NCBI RefSeq assembly: GCF_014650815.1
Contig: NZ_BMVR01000005.1
Location: 186,001 to 250,000 of the forward strand
Direction of reading: 5' to 3'
Length of the DNA: 64,000 nucleotides
Source of the DNA: Streptomyces flavofungini
GTDB lineage: Bacteria > Actinomycetota > Actinomycetes > Streptomycetales > Streptomycetaceae
Shown: piece after piece, positions 41,045 to 49,968 of the stretch
Layout of the letters: each line of letters starts with the position of its first letter
How positions within the stretch are numbered: position 1 is the stretch's first letter
Made by a program: the position numbers and the translations under genes
The notes under the pieces: generated by a model
Database searches by the model: none
What the model saw: the letters and a program-made list of their open reading frames with translations, nothing else
What the model was told of the DNA's origin: nothing

Positions 41045-41164
41045 GCGGTCAGCGTACGCGGAGGATGAGACGTTCGCGTATCCAGATGAGGTCGGTGAGC
41101 ATTGAGACGCTCACGGGTGGCTTCTAGCTTGAGGGCGTAGGGATGCGGGGACGCGGGGACGGTC

Positions 41165-41215
41165 GGGCATCACAGGGATGGCCGGGCATCACCGGGACGG
41201 TCGGGCATCACAAGG
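41165..41215 (+). promoter_or_regulatory. Three 19-bp direct repeats between araC-type and MBL genes
   Basis: GGGCATCAC starts at 41165, 41184 and 41203, each followed by three to four variable bases and ACGG/ATGG. The exact 19-bp spacing (close to two DNA turns) and position just ahead of the metallo-hydrolase start suit AraC-type binding. Confidence 0.5.
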
Positions 41216-41232
41216 TCATGGAGGGCGGAGTC

Positions 41233-42222
41233 ATGGAGCAGCGGTTCATGCTGGGGGACGTCGAGGTCGTGCGGGTCGAGGAGCTGCGCGGGCGCTTCGG
41301 GTCCGGGCGGGTGCTCGTGCCGGACTGCCCGGCCGAGGTGTGGGACGCCCATCGGGACTGGCTGGCGCCGGACTTCTGGGAGCCGGAGGACGACCAGGTC
41401 GTGGGGGTCGTGCAGACGTGGGTGCTGCGGAGCGAGGGGCGGACGGTCCTCGTGGACACGGGGGTCGGCAACGGACGGCGGCGGCCCGGGTCGCCGCACT
41501 TCGACCGGTTGGAGACGGACTTCCTGGGGCGGCTCGCGGCGGTGGGGGTGCGGCCCGAGGATGTGGATGTCGTCGTGAACACGCATCTGCACGGGGACCA
41601 TGTGGGGTGGAACACGCGGGCGGAGGGCGCGGGCGGTGCGGGTGGTGCGGGTGGCGCGGAGGGTGCGGGGACCGCGGGCGGCGCGGTGGGCGCGGACGGC
41701 GGCGACTGGGCGCCCACCTTCCCGAACGCCTCGTACCTCATGCCCGCCGCCGACTACGCGTACTTCTCACCGGAGGGCGACGCCGCCCGCCCCGCACCCC
41801 GCGACGACGCCGGACGCGCCCGCCGCGAGGAGCACCGGAACATCTTCGCGGACAGCGTGGCGCCGATCCGGCGGGCGGGGCAGGCCGTCCTCTGGGAGGG
41901 CGCCCACCGCATCGACGGCCACCTCACCCTCGAACCCGCCCCGGGCCACACCCCGGGCTCGTCCGTGCTGCGGCTCGCCTCCGGCTCGGACCGGGCCGTG
42001 TTCGTGGGCGACCTGCTGCACACGCCGGTGCAGATACTGGAGCCGGAGTGCAGCAGCTGTCTGTGCGAGGACCCGAAGGCGGCGGCGGTCAGTCGGCGCC
42101 GGGTGCTGGAACGGGCCGCCGACGAGGGGGAGTTGCTCGTGCCTGCGCACTTCGGGGGGTCCGGGGTGGCCGAAGTGCGGCGGGACAGCGGGAAGTTCGC
42201 GGTGCGGGGGTGGGGGGTGTAG
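41233..42222 (+). CDS. MBL-fold metallo-hydrolase with Gly/Ala insert
   Basis: A 329-residue metallo-beta-lactamase-fold protein. The metal-binding signature NTHLHGDHVGW (HxHxDH) is intact, with later ligands in PAPGHTPGSSVL and VGDLLHTPVQI and a His near the C-terminus (VPAHFGGSG). Such enzymes hydrolyse lactones, thioesters or phosphoesters; the substrate is unknown. Immediately after the HxHxDH block is an unusual insertion of Gly/Ala repeats (GAGGAGGAGGAEGAGTAGGA), about 25 residues, coded by a GGTGCG-like repeat. ATG 41233 is chosen over 41218 because GGAG is better spaced. Divergent from the AraC gene. Confidence 0.85.
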   Translation: MEQRFMLGDVEVVRVEELRGRFGSGRVLVPDCPAEVWDAHRDWLAPDFWEPEDDQVVGVVQTWVLRSEGRTVLVDTGVGNGRRRPGSPHFDRLETDFLGRLAAVGVRPEDVDVVVNTHLHGDHVGWNTRAEGAGGAGGAGGAEGAGTAGGAVGADGGDWAPTFPNASYLMPAADYAYFSPEGDAARPAPRDDAGRARREEHRNIFADSVAPIRRAGQAVLWEGAHRIDGHLTLEPAPGHTPGSSVLRLASGSDRAVFVGDLLHTPVQILEPECSSCLCEDPKAAAVSRRRVLERAADEGELLVPAHFGGSGVAEVRRDSGKFAVRGWGV

Positions 42223-42262
42223 GCGGCCCCTAGGGCCTGTGGTGGGGGGCGTAGGCGGCCCC

Positions 42263-42316
42263 TAGGGCCTGCCCGATGGGTCGGGGCGGCGTCGCAGCGA
42301 CCCATCGGACAGGCCC
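42263..42316. repeat. 20-bp palindromic arms, Streptomyces intergenic repeat
   Basis: AGGGCCTGCCCGATGGGTCG (42263-42282) and CGACCCATCGGACAGGCCCT (42297-42316) are inverted repeats with one mismatch and a 14-base loop. GGCGGCCCCTAGGGCCTG also occurs twice in the gap (about 42223-42270). It may terminate the metallo-hydrolase transcript. Confidence 0.75.
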
Positions 42317-42389
42317 TAAGGTGTGCCCCTGATCGATATCCGGGGGATTCCTGATGGAGCGGGCCGGGCCCGGCTGATGAGCTGGTGTC

Positions 42390-43610
42390 ATGAGTCGCTT
42401 CCCGTTACCCAGGTCATCTCGCCGTCTCGTTCCCGTCCTGTGTGCCCTCGGCACGCTCGGCGTCGCCGCCCCGGCCCTCGCCGACGAGCCGCACCGGCCA
42501 CCGCCGCCCCCGCCGCCGCACGCGCCGACCCAGGCGGCCCTCGACCGGATCGTCGAGCAGGGCACGCCGGGCGTCATCGCCCAAGTCAGAGACAGACGTG
42601 GGGTGTGGCACGGGCGCGCGGGGGTCGGCGACCTCGCGACCGGGGGCGAGCGGGGCCCGGACGAGAAGTTCCGCATCGCCAGCCTGAGCAAGACGTTCAC
42701 GTCCGTGGTGCTGCTCAAGCTGGAGGCCGAGGGCGGCCTGTCGCTGGACGACAGCGTCGAGAAGTGGCTGCCCGGTGTGGTGCGCGGCAAGGGCTACCGG
42801 CCGGGGGCCATCACGGTGCGGCACCTGCTGAACCACACGAGCGGGATCTTCGACTACAACATGGACGACGGCTTCCGCGCCAAGTACGCGGGGGACGCGT
42901 TCGACAAGAACCGCCACACCCGGTGGCGGCCCGCCCAACTGGTCGACATCGCGCTCGCCCACCCGCCCAACTTCCAGCCGGAGCAAGGCAGCAGACCCGG
43001 GCACGCCGGCGAGTGGGACTACTCGGACACCAACTACATACTCGCCGGAATGATCATCGAGAAGGCGACGGGCGGTCCGTACGAGGAGGCCGTCGACCGG
43101 TTGGTCATCGACCCGCTCGGCCTGCGCGGCACCAGCGTGCCCGGCCGCTCGCCCAAGGTGCCGTCCCCGCACGCGACGCACTACTCCACGCTCTTCGAGG
43201 ACCCGCCGCACGCGAAGGTGCGCGACGTCACCGAGTTCAGCCCCACCGTGGCCTTCTCCGCCGGGCAGTTGATATCGACCGTCGGCGACGTGAACACCTT
43301 CATGTCGAAGCTGCTGCGCGGCCAGGTCCTGCTCCCCGCCCAGCAGCGGCAACTGCTCGACGCCATCCCCGTGGACGGCGACAAGGGACACGGCGGCCCG
43401 GACGACGTCTACGGCCTCGGTATACGTCACTTCAAGCTGAAGGAGGGCTGCTGGGCCTGGGGCCACGGCGGCATGATCCCCGGATCGGCGAGCCGCACGG
43501 TGGCCGCCGCGGACGGACGACACGTGCTGACCATGAACCGCAACGGGGACTGGGGCGAGCAGAAGGGGGAGGACGAGGTGGTCGAGGCCGAGTTCTGCGG
43601 GCGGAACTGA
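42390..43610 (+). CDS. Secreted serine hydrolase (beta-lactamase/DD-peptidase family)
   Basis: A 406-residue exported enzyme of the beta-lactamase class C/DD-carboxypeptidase family. Signal peptide: LVPVLCALGTLGVAAPALA, then a Pro-rich stretch. The catalytic SxxK is S98-L-S-K101; the second motif is YSDTNY near residues 211-216, with Asp where Asn is usual; the third is HGG in GHGGMIPGSAS. The family resembles the Streptomyces R61 DD-peptidase, acting on peptidoglycan stems, or esterases of the same fold. ATG 42390 is preceded by weak GAGCTGGTG. It converges on the SGNH gene across a GGGGCC repeat. Confidence 0.87.
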   Translation: MSRFPLPRSSRRLVPVLCALGTLGVAAPALADEPHRPPPPPPPHAPTQAALDRIVEQGTPGVIAQVRDRRGVWHGRAGVGDLATGGERGPDEKFRIASLSKTFTSVVLLKLEAEGGLSLDDSVEKWLPGVVRGKGYRPGAITVRHLLNHTSGIFDYNMDDGFRAKYAGDAFDKNRHTRWRPAQLVDIALAHPPNFQPEQGSRPGHAGEWDYSDTNYILAGMIIEKATGGPYEEAVDRLVIDPLGLRGTSVPGRSPKVPSPHATHYSTLFEDPPHAKVRDVTEFSPTVAFSAGQLISTVGDVNTFMSKLLRGQVLLPAQQRQLLDAIPVDGDKGHGGPDDVYGLGIRHFKLKEGCWAWGHGGMIPGSASRTVAAADGRHVLTMNRNGDWGEQKGEDEVVEAEFCGRN

Positions 43611-43629
43611 GGAATCCGCGGGGCCGTTC

Positions 43630-43659
43630 GGGGCCGGGGCCGGGGCCGGGGCCGGGGCC
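43630..43659. repeat. Five GGGGCC hexamers between convergent genes
   Basis: GGGGCC is repeated five times (43630-43659), followed by imperfect units. The G-rich strand has runs of four G at regular six-base spacing and should form G-quadruplexes; it lies between two converging stops where a transcription block would be useful. Confidence 0.9.
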
Positions 43660-43698
43660 GGGGTCGGAGCCGGGGTGCTGGGGCTGCTCGGTGGCCGC

Positions 43699-44370
43699 CT
43701 ACTCCGGCGGGCCGCCCAACCCCCACGCCTCCCACATCGCCGCCGCGAACGCCGCCGCCAGTTTGCGTTCGCCGTGTTCGTTGGGGTGCGTGCCGTCGTA
43801 GGTGTCCAGGTGGATGTCGTACGCGGGCGGGGGTGAGGCCAGGAGGAGGGCGGAGGCGGAGGTGTCGAGGTCGGCGACCGTCTTGGCGAGGAGTTCGTTG
43901 AAGCGGGTGACCTCGGCGGCGAAGTCGGGGTCGTCCTCGGCGCGGACGTTCGGTATCACGGGCAGGACGGCGAGGGCGACGCGCGGGTTGGCGCGGCGGG
44001 CCTCGGCGACGAAGCGGGCCACGTTCTCGGCGGTCTGCTCGGCGTTCGTGTAGAAGCCGAGATCGATGAGGCCGAGGGAGACGAGGACGACGTCCGCGCG
44101 GCCCGCCTTGACGGCGTCGGCGATCAGCGGCGTGAGCTGCAGCCAGCCCTCGCCCCAGCCCGCCAAGTGGCGGCTCGGGAAGTCCGGTTCGGCGTACTCG
44201 TACGACGTGGGGGACTCGGTGGCCTTGTCGTACAAGGTCTCCCGAGGGCCGACGATCTTGAAGGGGGCGCCGTGGGTGGCGCACAGGTGGCGCCACATCC
44301 AGTAGCGCCAGGTGTGTTCCCCGGCGCTTCCGATGGTCATCGAGTCGCCGACGAACATGAACCTGAGCAT
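43699..44370 (-). CDS. SGNH/GDSL hydrolase
   Basis: A 223-residue esterase-type hydrolase. Block I is FVGDSMTIG (nucleophile Ser in GDS), block II/III are in DVVLVSLGLIDLG (Gly; the usual Asn is Leu-Ile here), and block V is DGTHPNEHG with the catalytic Asp and His. No signal peptide is seen, so it is probably cytoplasmic. The substrate is unknown. The block III Asn that helps the oxyanion hole appears replaced, which is unusual and may affect activity. It is divergent from a secreted propeller-like protein (about 110 bp between starts). Confidence 0.82.
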   Translation of the reverse strand: MLRFMFVGDSMTIGSAGEHTWRYWMWRHLCATHGAPFKIVGPRETLYDKATESPTSYEYAEPDFPSRHLAGWGEGWLQLTPLIADAVKAGRADVVLVSLGLIDLGFYTNAEQTAENVARFVAEARRANPRVALAVLPVIPNVRAEDDPDFAAEVTRFNELLAKTVADLDTSASALLLASPPPAYDIHLDTYDGTHPNEHGERKLAAAFAAAMWEAWGLGGPPE

Positions 44371-44482
44371 CCGCTCATCATGGCGTCACCGAGGGGTGTC
44401 CGGCCGCCGCTGTGCGTGTGAGGCTGAGCACGCCGCGCGGGCCCGGGTCCTGCCGCGCCGCGCGGATGGCACGCTTGAGGTC

Positions 44483-45505
44483 ATGCGCTCGCTTCCGTCT
44501 GTGGTCCCCGGTGCCGCCACCGCCGTCGCCGTGTGTACGGCGCTCCTCCTCACCGCCCCGGCGGCCCACGCCGACGACGGCAAGGGCAGCAAGGGCAACG
44601 ACGGGTTCAGCATCAAGGACCCGCGCATCACCGAGTCCAGCGGCCTGGTCGCGTCCCGCGCCCACCCCGGCGTGTACTGGACCCACAACGACCAGGACAA
44701 GGGCGCCTTCCTCTACGCGGTGGACAGTGCCACCGGCGAGACCGTCGCCACGATCACGATGACCGGCGTCGGCAAGCCGCGCGACGTCGAGGCGATCTCG
44801 ATGGGGCCCGACGGTGATCTGTACGTCGGTGACATCGGCGACAACCTCGGCGGCAAGTGGTCCTTCGTGTGGGTCTACAAACTGCCCGAGCCCAAGCAGC
44901 TCAAGGACCAGTCGATCCGGGCGAAGCAGTACGTCGTGAAGTACTCGGACGGCCCGCGCGACGCCGAGTCGATGATGGTCCACCCGAAGACCGGGCGGGT
45001 CTACATCGTGGACAAGAACGAGGACGGCGAGGGCAGCCTCTACGAAGGCCCGCCGCCCGCTGCCATGTCCACGTCCCGCACCAACGTCTTCAAGCGCGTC
45101 GCCGACGTCGACCTGTGGGCGACGGACGGTGCCTTCTCGCCCAACGGCAAGCAGCTCGCCCTGCGCGGCTACCTCGGCGGCGTCTCGTACCGGTGGGAGG
45201 GCGCCGGCGGCAAGATCAAACGCGAGGGGCGGCTGAGCGTGCCGCTGCAGCGGCAGGGCGAGTCGGTGGCGTACAGCCCGGACGGCTCCCGGCTGATGTA
45301 CGGCACCGAGGGCCAGGAGAGCGACGTCGAGCCCGTGGACGTCAAGGGCGCGGGGCGGCCCCCGGGGGCGGCGGGGGGCTCGGGGTCCGACAGTGACGAC
45401 GGGGGTGCGTTCGGGGGCGGGTACAAGGGGGGTGCCCTGGCGATCGCCGCGGTGCTGGTGGTGGTGTTCGGGCTGAAGCGGCTGTTCGGGAAGAAGAGCG
45501 GCTAG
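44483..45505 (+). CDS. Secreted, membrane-anchored beta-propeller-like protein
   Basis: A 340-residue protein. Signal peptide (ATAVAVCTALLLTAPAAHA), then a charged linker (DDGKGSKGNDG) and a domain with repeated short strands and D-x-D-G-like turns (ISMGPDGDLYVGDIGDN, MMVHPKTGRVYIVDKNEDGE, GAFSPNGKQLALRGYLGG, VAYSPDGSRLMYGTEG), similar to WD40/SMP-30-type propellers. A Gly/Ser linker and a C-terminal helix (LAIAAVLVVVFGLKRLF) with a basic end anchor it to the membrane; there is no LPxTG sortase motif. ATG 44483 follows TTGAGGT. Function unknown; perhaps an esterase-like or ligand-binding surface protein. Confidence 0.8.
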   Translation: MRSLPSVVPGAATAVAVCTALLLTAPAAHADDGKGSKGNDGFSIKDPRITESSGLVASRAHPGVYWTHNDQDKGAFLYAVDSATGETVATITMTGVGKPRDVEAISMGPDGDLYVGDIGDNLGGKWSFVWVYKLPEPKQLKDQSIRAKQYVVKYSDGPRDAESMMVHPKTGRVYIVDKNEDGEGSLYEGPPPAAMSTSRTNVFKRVADVDLWATDGAFSPNGKQLALRGYLGGVSYRWEGAGGKIKREGRLSVPLQRQGESVAYSPDGSRLMYGTEGQESDVEPVDVKGAGRPPGAAGGSGSDSDDGGAFGGGYKGGALAIAAVLVVVFGLKRLFGKKSG

Positions 45506-45515
45506 GACCTGTCCG

Positions 45516-46277
45516 CTAGCCCTCGGCGTCCTGCTTGCGGCGTTCGACCAGCACTTCGAGGCCGTCCAGGATCCGTTGCAGGCCGAACTCGAAGTGGTCG
45601 AAGTCCGACCCGAACGAGTCCTCCGAGAGCCCCGCGATCAGCGGGTACTTGCCGCTCTGCATGATCCGGTCGAGGACCGGCCGCTGCGCCTCCCAGAACG
45701 CCTCGTCCGAGAGCTGTGAGTCGGCCGCGGCCTGCGCCGCGTGCACGTGATTGCGGGCGACCCCCGACACGTACCCCTCGACCATGATCAGCACGGAGAT
45801 CAGCTCGGGGTCGGTCAGACCCATCGGCTTGATGTACGTCAGGACCCGCTCCAGGCCGCCCACCGCGCTCGGGCCGAGCACGGGCCGCGCCTGGTTGACC
45901 TGGAGCAGCCACGGGTGCTTGCGGTGCTGCTCCAGGGTCCCGCGCCCGTACGCCGCCAGGGCCGCGCGCCAGCCGCCGCGGTACGGCTCCTCGTCGTCGG
46001 TGGGCGCCTGCACGTGGTTGAGCATCAGGTCGAGCAGCTCGGCCTTGCCGGGGACGTAGCGGTACAGCGACATCGTGCCCGTGCCCAGCTCCGTGGAGAG
46101 CCGGCGCATGGAGACCGCGGCGATGCCCTCGGCGTCGGCGAGGCGCACGGCCGCGATGATGATCCGCTCCAGCGTCAGGGCCGGTTTCGGTCCGCGCGTG
46201 GGGCGCTCGCCGCCGCCCCACATCAGTTCCAGGCTGCGTGTGATGTCGCCGCTGCCGCTGGTCTCCGTCGTTGCCAT
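45516..46277 (-). CDS. TetR family repressor of the DrrAB-type exporter
   Basis: A 253-residue regulator. HTH: RIIIAAVRLADAEGIAAVSM, RRLSTELGTGTMSLYRYVPG; the C-terminal domain (LTDPELISVLIMVEGYVSGV, RPVLDRIMQSGKYPLIAGLS) is of the TetR_C type seen in drug-responsive repressors. The ATG at 46275-46277 starts just outside two palindromic operators shared with the divergent ABC transporter genes. Together they form a standard self-controlled drug-export unit. The frame upstream of the ATG is not coding. Confidence 0.9.
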   Translation of the reverse strand: MATTETSGSGDITRSLELMWGGGERPTRGPKPALTLERIIIAAVRLADAEGIAAVSMRRLSTELGTGTMSLYRYVPGKAELLDLMLNHVQAPTDDEEPYRGGWRAALAAYGRGTLEQHRKHPWLLQVNQARPVLGPSAVGGLERVLTYIKPMGLTDPELISVLIMVEGYVSGVARNHVHAAQAAADSQLSDEAFWEAQRPVLDRIMQSGKYPLIAGLSEDSFGSDFDHFEFGLQRILDGLEVLVERRKQDAEG

Positions 46278-46308
46278 GGATCTCACGATAAGCCCTTGGG
46301 CCAAAACT

Positions 46309-46344
46309 GAGTACGGTGTACTCTTAATTGGGTACGGTGTACTC
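46309..46344. promoter_or_regulatory. Two operators between tetR and the ABC genes
   Basis: GAGTAC-GGT-GTACTC (46309-46323) is a perfect dyad and GGGTAC-GGT-GTACTC (46330-46344) is the same with one change. Their starts are 21 bp apart, two helix turns. They lie between the divergent promoters, so one repressor can close both sides. Confidence 0.85.
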
Positions 46345-46394
46345 ACAAGGGTGGCGCGTGTGGTGCGAAGAGCGGAACGGGAGTTGGAGGGGCA

Positions 46395-47453
46395 GTGAGC
46401 GACAGTGACTTCGGCGGGCGCGGCGACGACGCCGGCGCGTACGCGGTCCGGGCCCGGGGCCTGGAGAAGCGGTACGGCGACAAGCGGGCCCTGGACGGCT
46501 TCGACCTGACCGTGGCGCACGGCACGGTGCACGGCCTGCTCGGTCCGAACGGCGCGGGCAAGACGACGGCGGTGCGCGTCCTGTCGACGCTCATCCGGCT
46601 CGACGGCGGCCGGGCCACGGTCGGCGGCGCGGACGTCCGGCGCGACGCCCGGACCGTACGCGGCCGCATCGGCCTGACCGGTCAGTACGCCGCGGTGGAC
46701 GAGGTCCTCAGCGGGCGGCAGAACCTGGAGATGTTCGGCCGCCTCTTCCACCTCGGCGGCAAGCGGGCGGCGCGGCGCGCGGCGGAACTCCTGGAGCAGT
46801 TCGGCCTGGAGGCCGCCGCCGACAAGGGCGCCGGGACGTACAGCGGCGGCATGCGGCGCCGCCTCGACCTCGCCGCGTCGATGATCCTCGCCCCGTCCGT
46901 GCTGTTCCTGGACGAGCCGACGACCGGCCTCGACCCGCGCGGCCGCAGCGAGGTCTGGGACTCCGTACGGTCCTTGGTGGCGAGCGGAACGAGCGTTCTA
47001 CTCACTACGCAGTATCTGGAGGAGGCCGACAAGCTCGCCTCCCGCATCACCGTCATCGACCAGGGCCGCGCCATCGCCGACGACACTCCCGACGGCCTCA
47101 AGGCCACCGTCGGCGGCAGCCAGCTCGAAGTCGTCGTCGCCGAGCCCGCCGACCTGCCCGCCGCCGTCAAGGCCGTCGCCCGCGTCGCGGCCGGCGAGCC
47201 CGAGGCGGTCGACGCGGAGCGGCGCGTGCAGGCCGCGGTCACCGACCGGGTGGGCGCGCTCACCGAGGTCGCGCGCACCCTCCAGGACGAGGGCGTCGCG
47301 GTCGAGGACATCGGGCTGCGGCGGCCGAGTCTGGACGACGTGTTCCTGCGGCTCACGGGGGGTCGGACGAAGGACCAGCAGGAGAGTGCGCAGGGGCAGG
47401 GGCAGGGGCAAGGGCGGGCGCAGAAGCAGGGGCGGACGGGAGCTGCGGCATGA
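46395..47453 (+). CDS. ABC transporter ATPase, DrrA-like
   Basis: A 352-residue nucleotide-binding protein. Walker [10 protein letters not shown] (50-58), signature [16 protein letters not shown] (about 155-170), Walker [14 protein letters not shown] (about 172-184), and H-loop replaced by Gln in [13 protein letters not shown], as in DrrA. The C-terminal DrrA extension ([36 protein letters not shown]) is present. The end of the protein is a Gln/Gly-rich tail ([14 protein letters not shown]) made by a short DNA repeat. GTG 46395 has GGAGGGG upstream. Export of daunorubicin-type or other drugs is the family role. Confidence 0.9.
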   Translation: MSDSDFGGRGDDAGAYAVRARGLEKRYGDKRALDGFDLTVAHGTVHGLLGPNGAGKTTAVRVLSTLIRLDGGRATVGGADVRRDARTVRGRIGLTGQYAAVDEVLSGRQNLEMFGRLFHLGGKRAARRAAELLEQFGLEAAADKGAGTYSGGMRRRLDLAASMILAPSVLFLDEPTTGLDPRGRSEVWDSVRSLVASGTSVLLTTQYLEEADKLASRITVIDQGRAIADDTPDGLKATVGGSQLEVVVAEPADLPAAVKAVARVAAGEPEAVDAERRVQAAVTDRVGALTEVARTLQDEGVAVEDIGLRRPSLDDVFLRLTGGRTKDQQESAQGQGQGQGRAQKQGRTGAAA

Positions 47454-48328
47454 GTGACGTGACGACGACGATGAGCGGCGGGGGCGGGCTCGGCGGCGGG
47501 CGCGGGGGCGCGGGTCCGGCAGCGGGGCCCGAGCACGGGCGGGCGTACTGGGCGGTCTCCGACACCCTCAACATCACCCGCCGCTACCTGACCCACTTCC
47601 AGCGCCAGCCCATCGTGATCGCCTGGCAGCTCGGCTTCCCCATCATCAGCGTGCTCCTGTACGGCTTCGTCTTCGGCGAGGCCATGAAGGTGCCCGGCGG
47701 CGAGGGCGACTACAAGCAGTTCCTGATGCCCGGCATGTTCGTGATGACCATGGCCTTCGGCTTCATGAACACCGCGATGGGCGTCGTCACGGACGCCTCC
47801 AAGGGCGTCATCGACCGCTTCCGCTCCATGCCCATGGCGCCGTCGGCGGTGTCGGCCGGGCGCGGCCTCTCCGACCTCATCGTGGCCTGCGCGGAGTTGA
47901 CGATCCTCGCGCTCACGGCCCTGGCGATCGGCTGGCGGCCGGGCAACGGCGTCCTGAACGCCGTGGCCGCGTTCGGGCTGCTTCTGCTGCTGCGCTTCAG
48001 CCTGATCTGGGTGGGCGTGTGGCTCGGCCTGGTCGTGCCCAGCGCGGAGGCGGCGGGCGGTCTCTACGCGGTCGCGTTCCCGCTCACCATGATCTCCAGC
48101 GTGTTCGTCGCCCCGTCCCTCATGCCGGACTGGCTCGCGCCCATCGCCGCCTGGAACCCGGTGTCCTCCACCGGCACGGCCGCCCGTGAACTCTTCGGCA
48201 ACCCCGGCGCGGGCGGGTCCAGCTGGGTCGAGCAGAACGCGGTGCTGATGGGGGTGGTGTGGCCGCTGGTGGTGACGGCGGTGTTCCTGCCGCTGGCCGT
48301 GCGGAGGTTCAAGGGGCTCAGCCGGTAG
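47450..48328 (+). CDS. ABC-2 type permease, DrrB-like
   Basis: A 292-residue membrane protein with six hydrophobic helices: [60 protein letters not shown] (the ABC-2 coupling helix region), and a C-terminal [16 protein letters not shown]. Its ATG overlaps the ATPase stop by four bases (ATGA), showing coupling. A Gly-rich N-terminal tail ([19 protein letters not shown]) precedes the fold. Works with the ATPase as the exporter. Confidence 0.9.
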   Translation: MSDVTTTMSGGGGLGGGRGGAGPAAGPEHGRAYWAVSDTLNITRRYLTHFQRQPIVIAWQLGFPIISVLLYGFVFGEAMKVPGGEGDYKQFLMPGMFVMTMAFGFMNTAMGVVTDASKGVIDRFRSMPMAPSAVSAGRGLSDLIVACAELTILALTALAIGWRPGNGVLNAVAAFGLLLLLRFSLIWVGVWLGLVVPSAEAAGGLYAVAFPLTMISSVFVAPSLMPDWLAPIAAWNPVSSTGTAARELFGNPGAGGSSWVEQNAVLMGVVWPLVVTAVFLPLAVRRFKGLSR

Positions 48329-48367
48329 GGGGGTTGGTACGTCGGCCGGTGGCTTTCGGTACGCGGA

Positions 48368-48402
48368 CGGGCCCGGGTACGCGTGGTGCGTACCCGGGCC
48401 CG
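48368..48402. terminator. Perfect 15-bp stem between permease and serC
   Basis: CGGGCCCGGGTACGC (48368-48382) pairs perfectly with GCGTACCCGGGCCCG (48388-48402) over the loop GTGGT. It separates convergent genes. A 20-bp direct repeat of GCTCGGGTGGCTCGTGCCTC follows at about 48412-48452. Confidence 0.85.
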
Positions 48403-48454
48403 GTCTGCTGCTCGGGTGGCTCGTGCCTCTGCTCGGGTGGCTCGTGCCTCGTCG

Positions 48455-49962
<1,508 letters not shown>

Positions 49963-49968
49963 GTGGGG

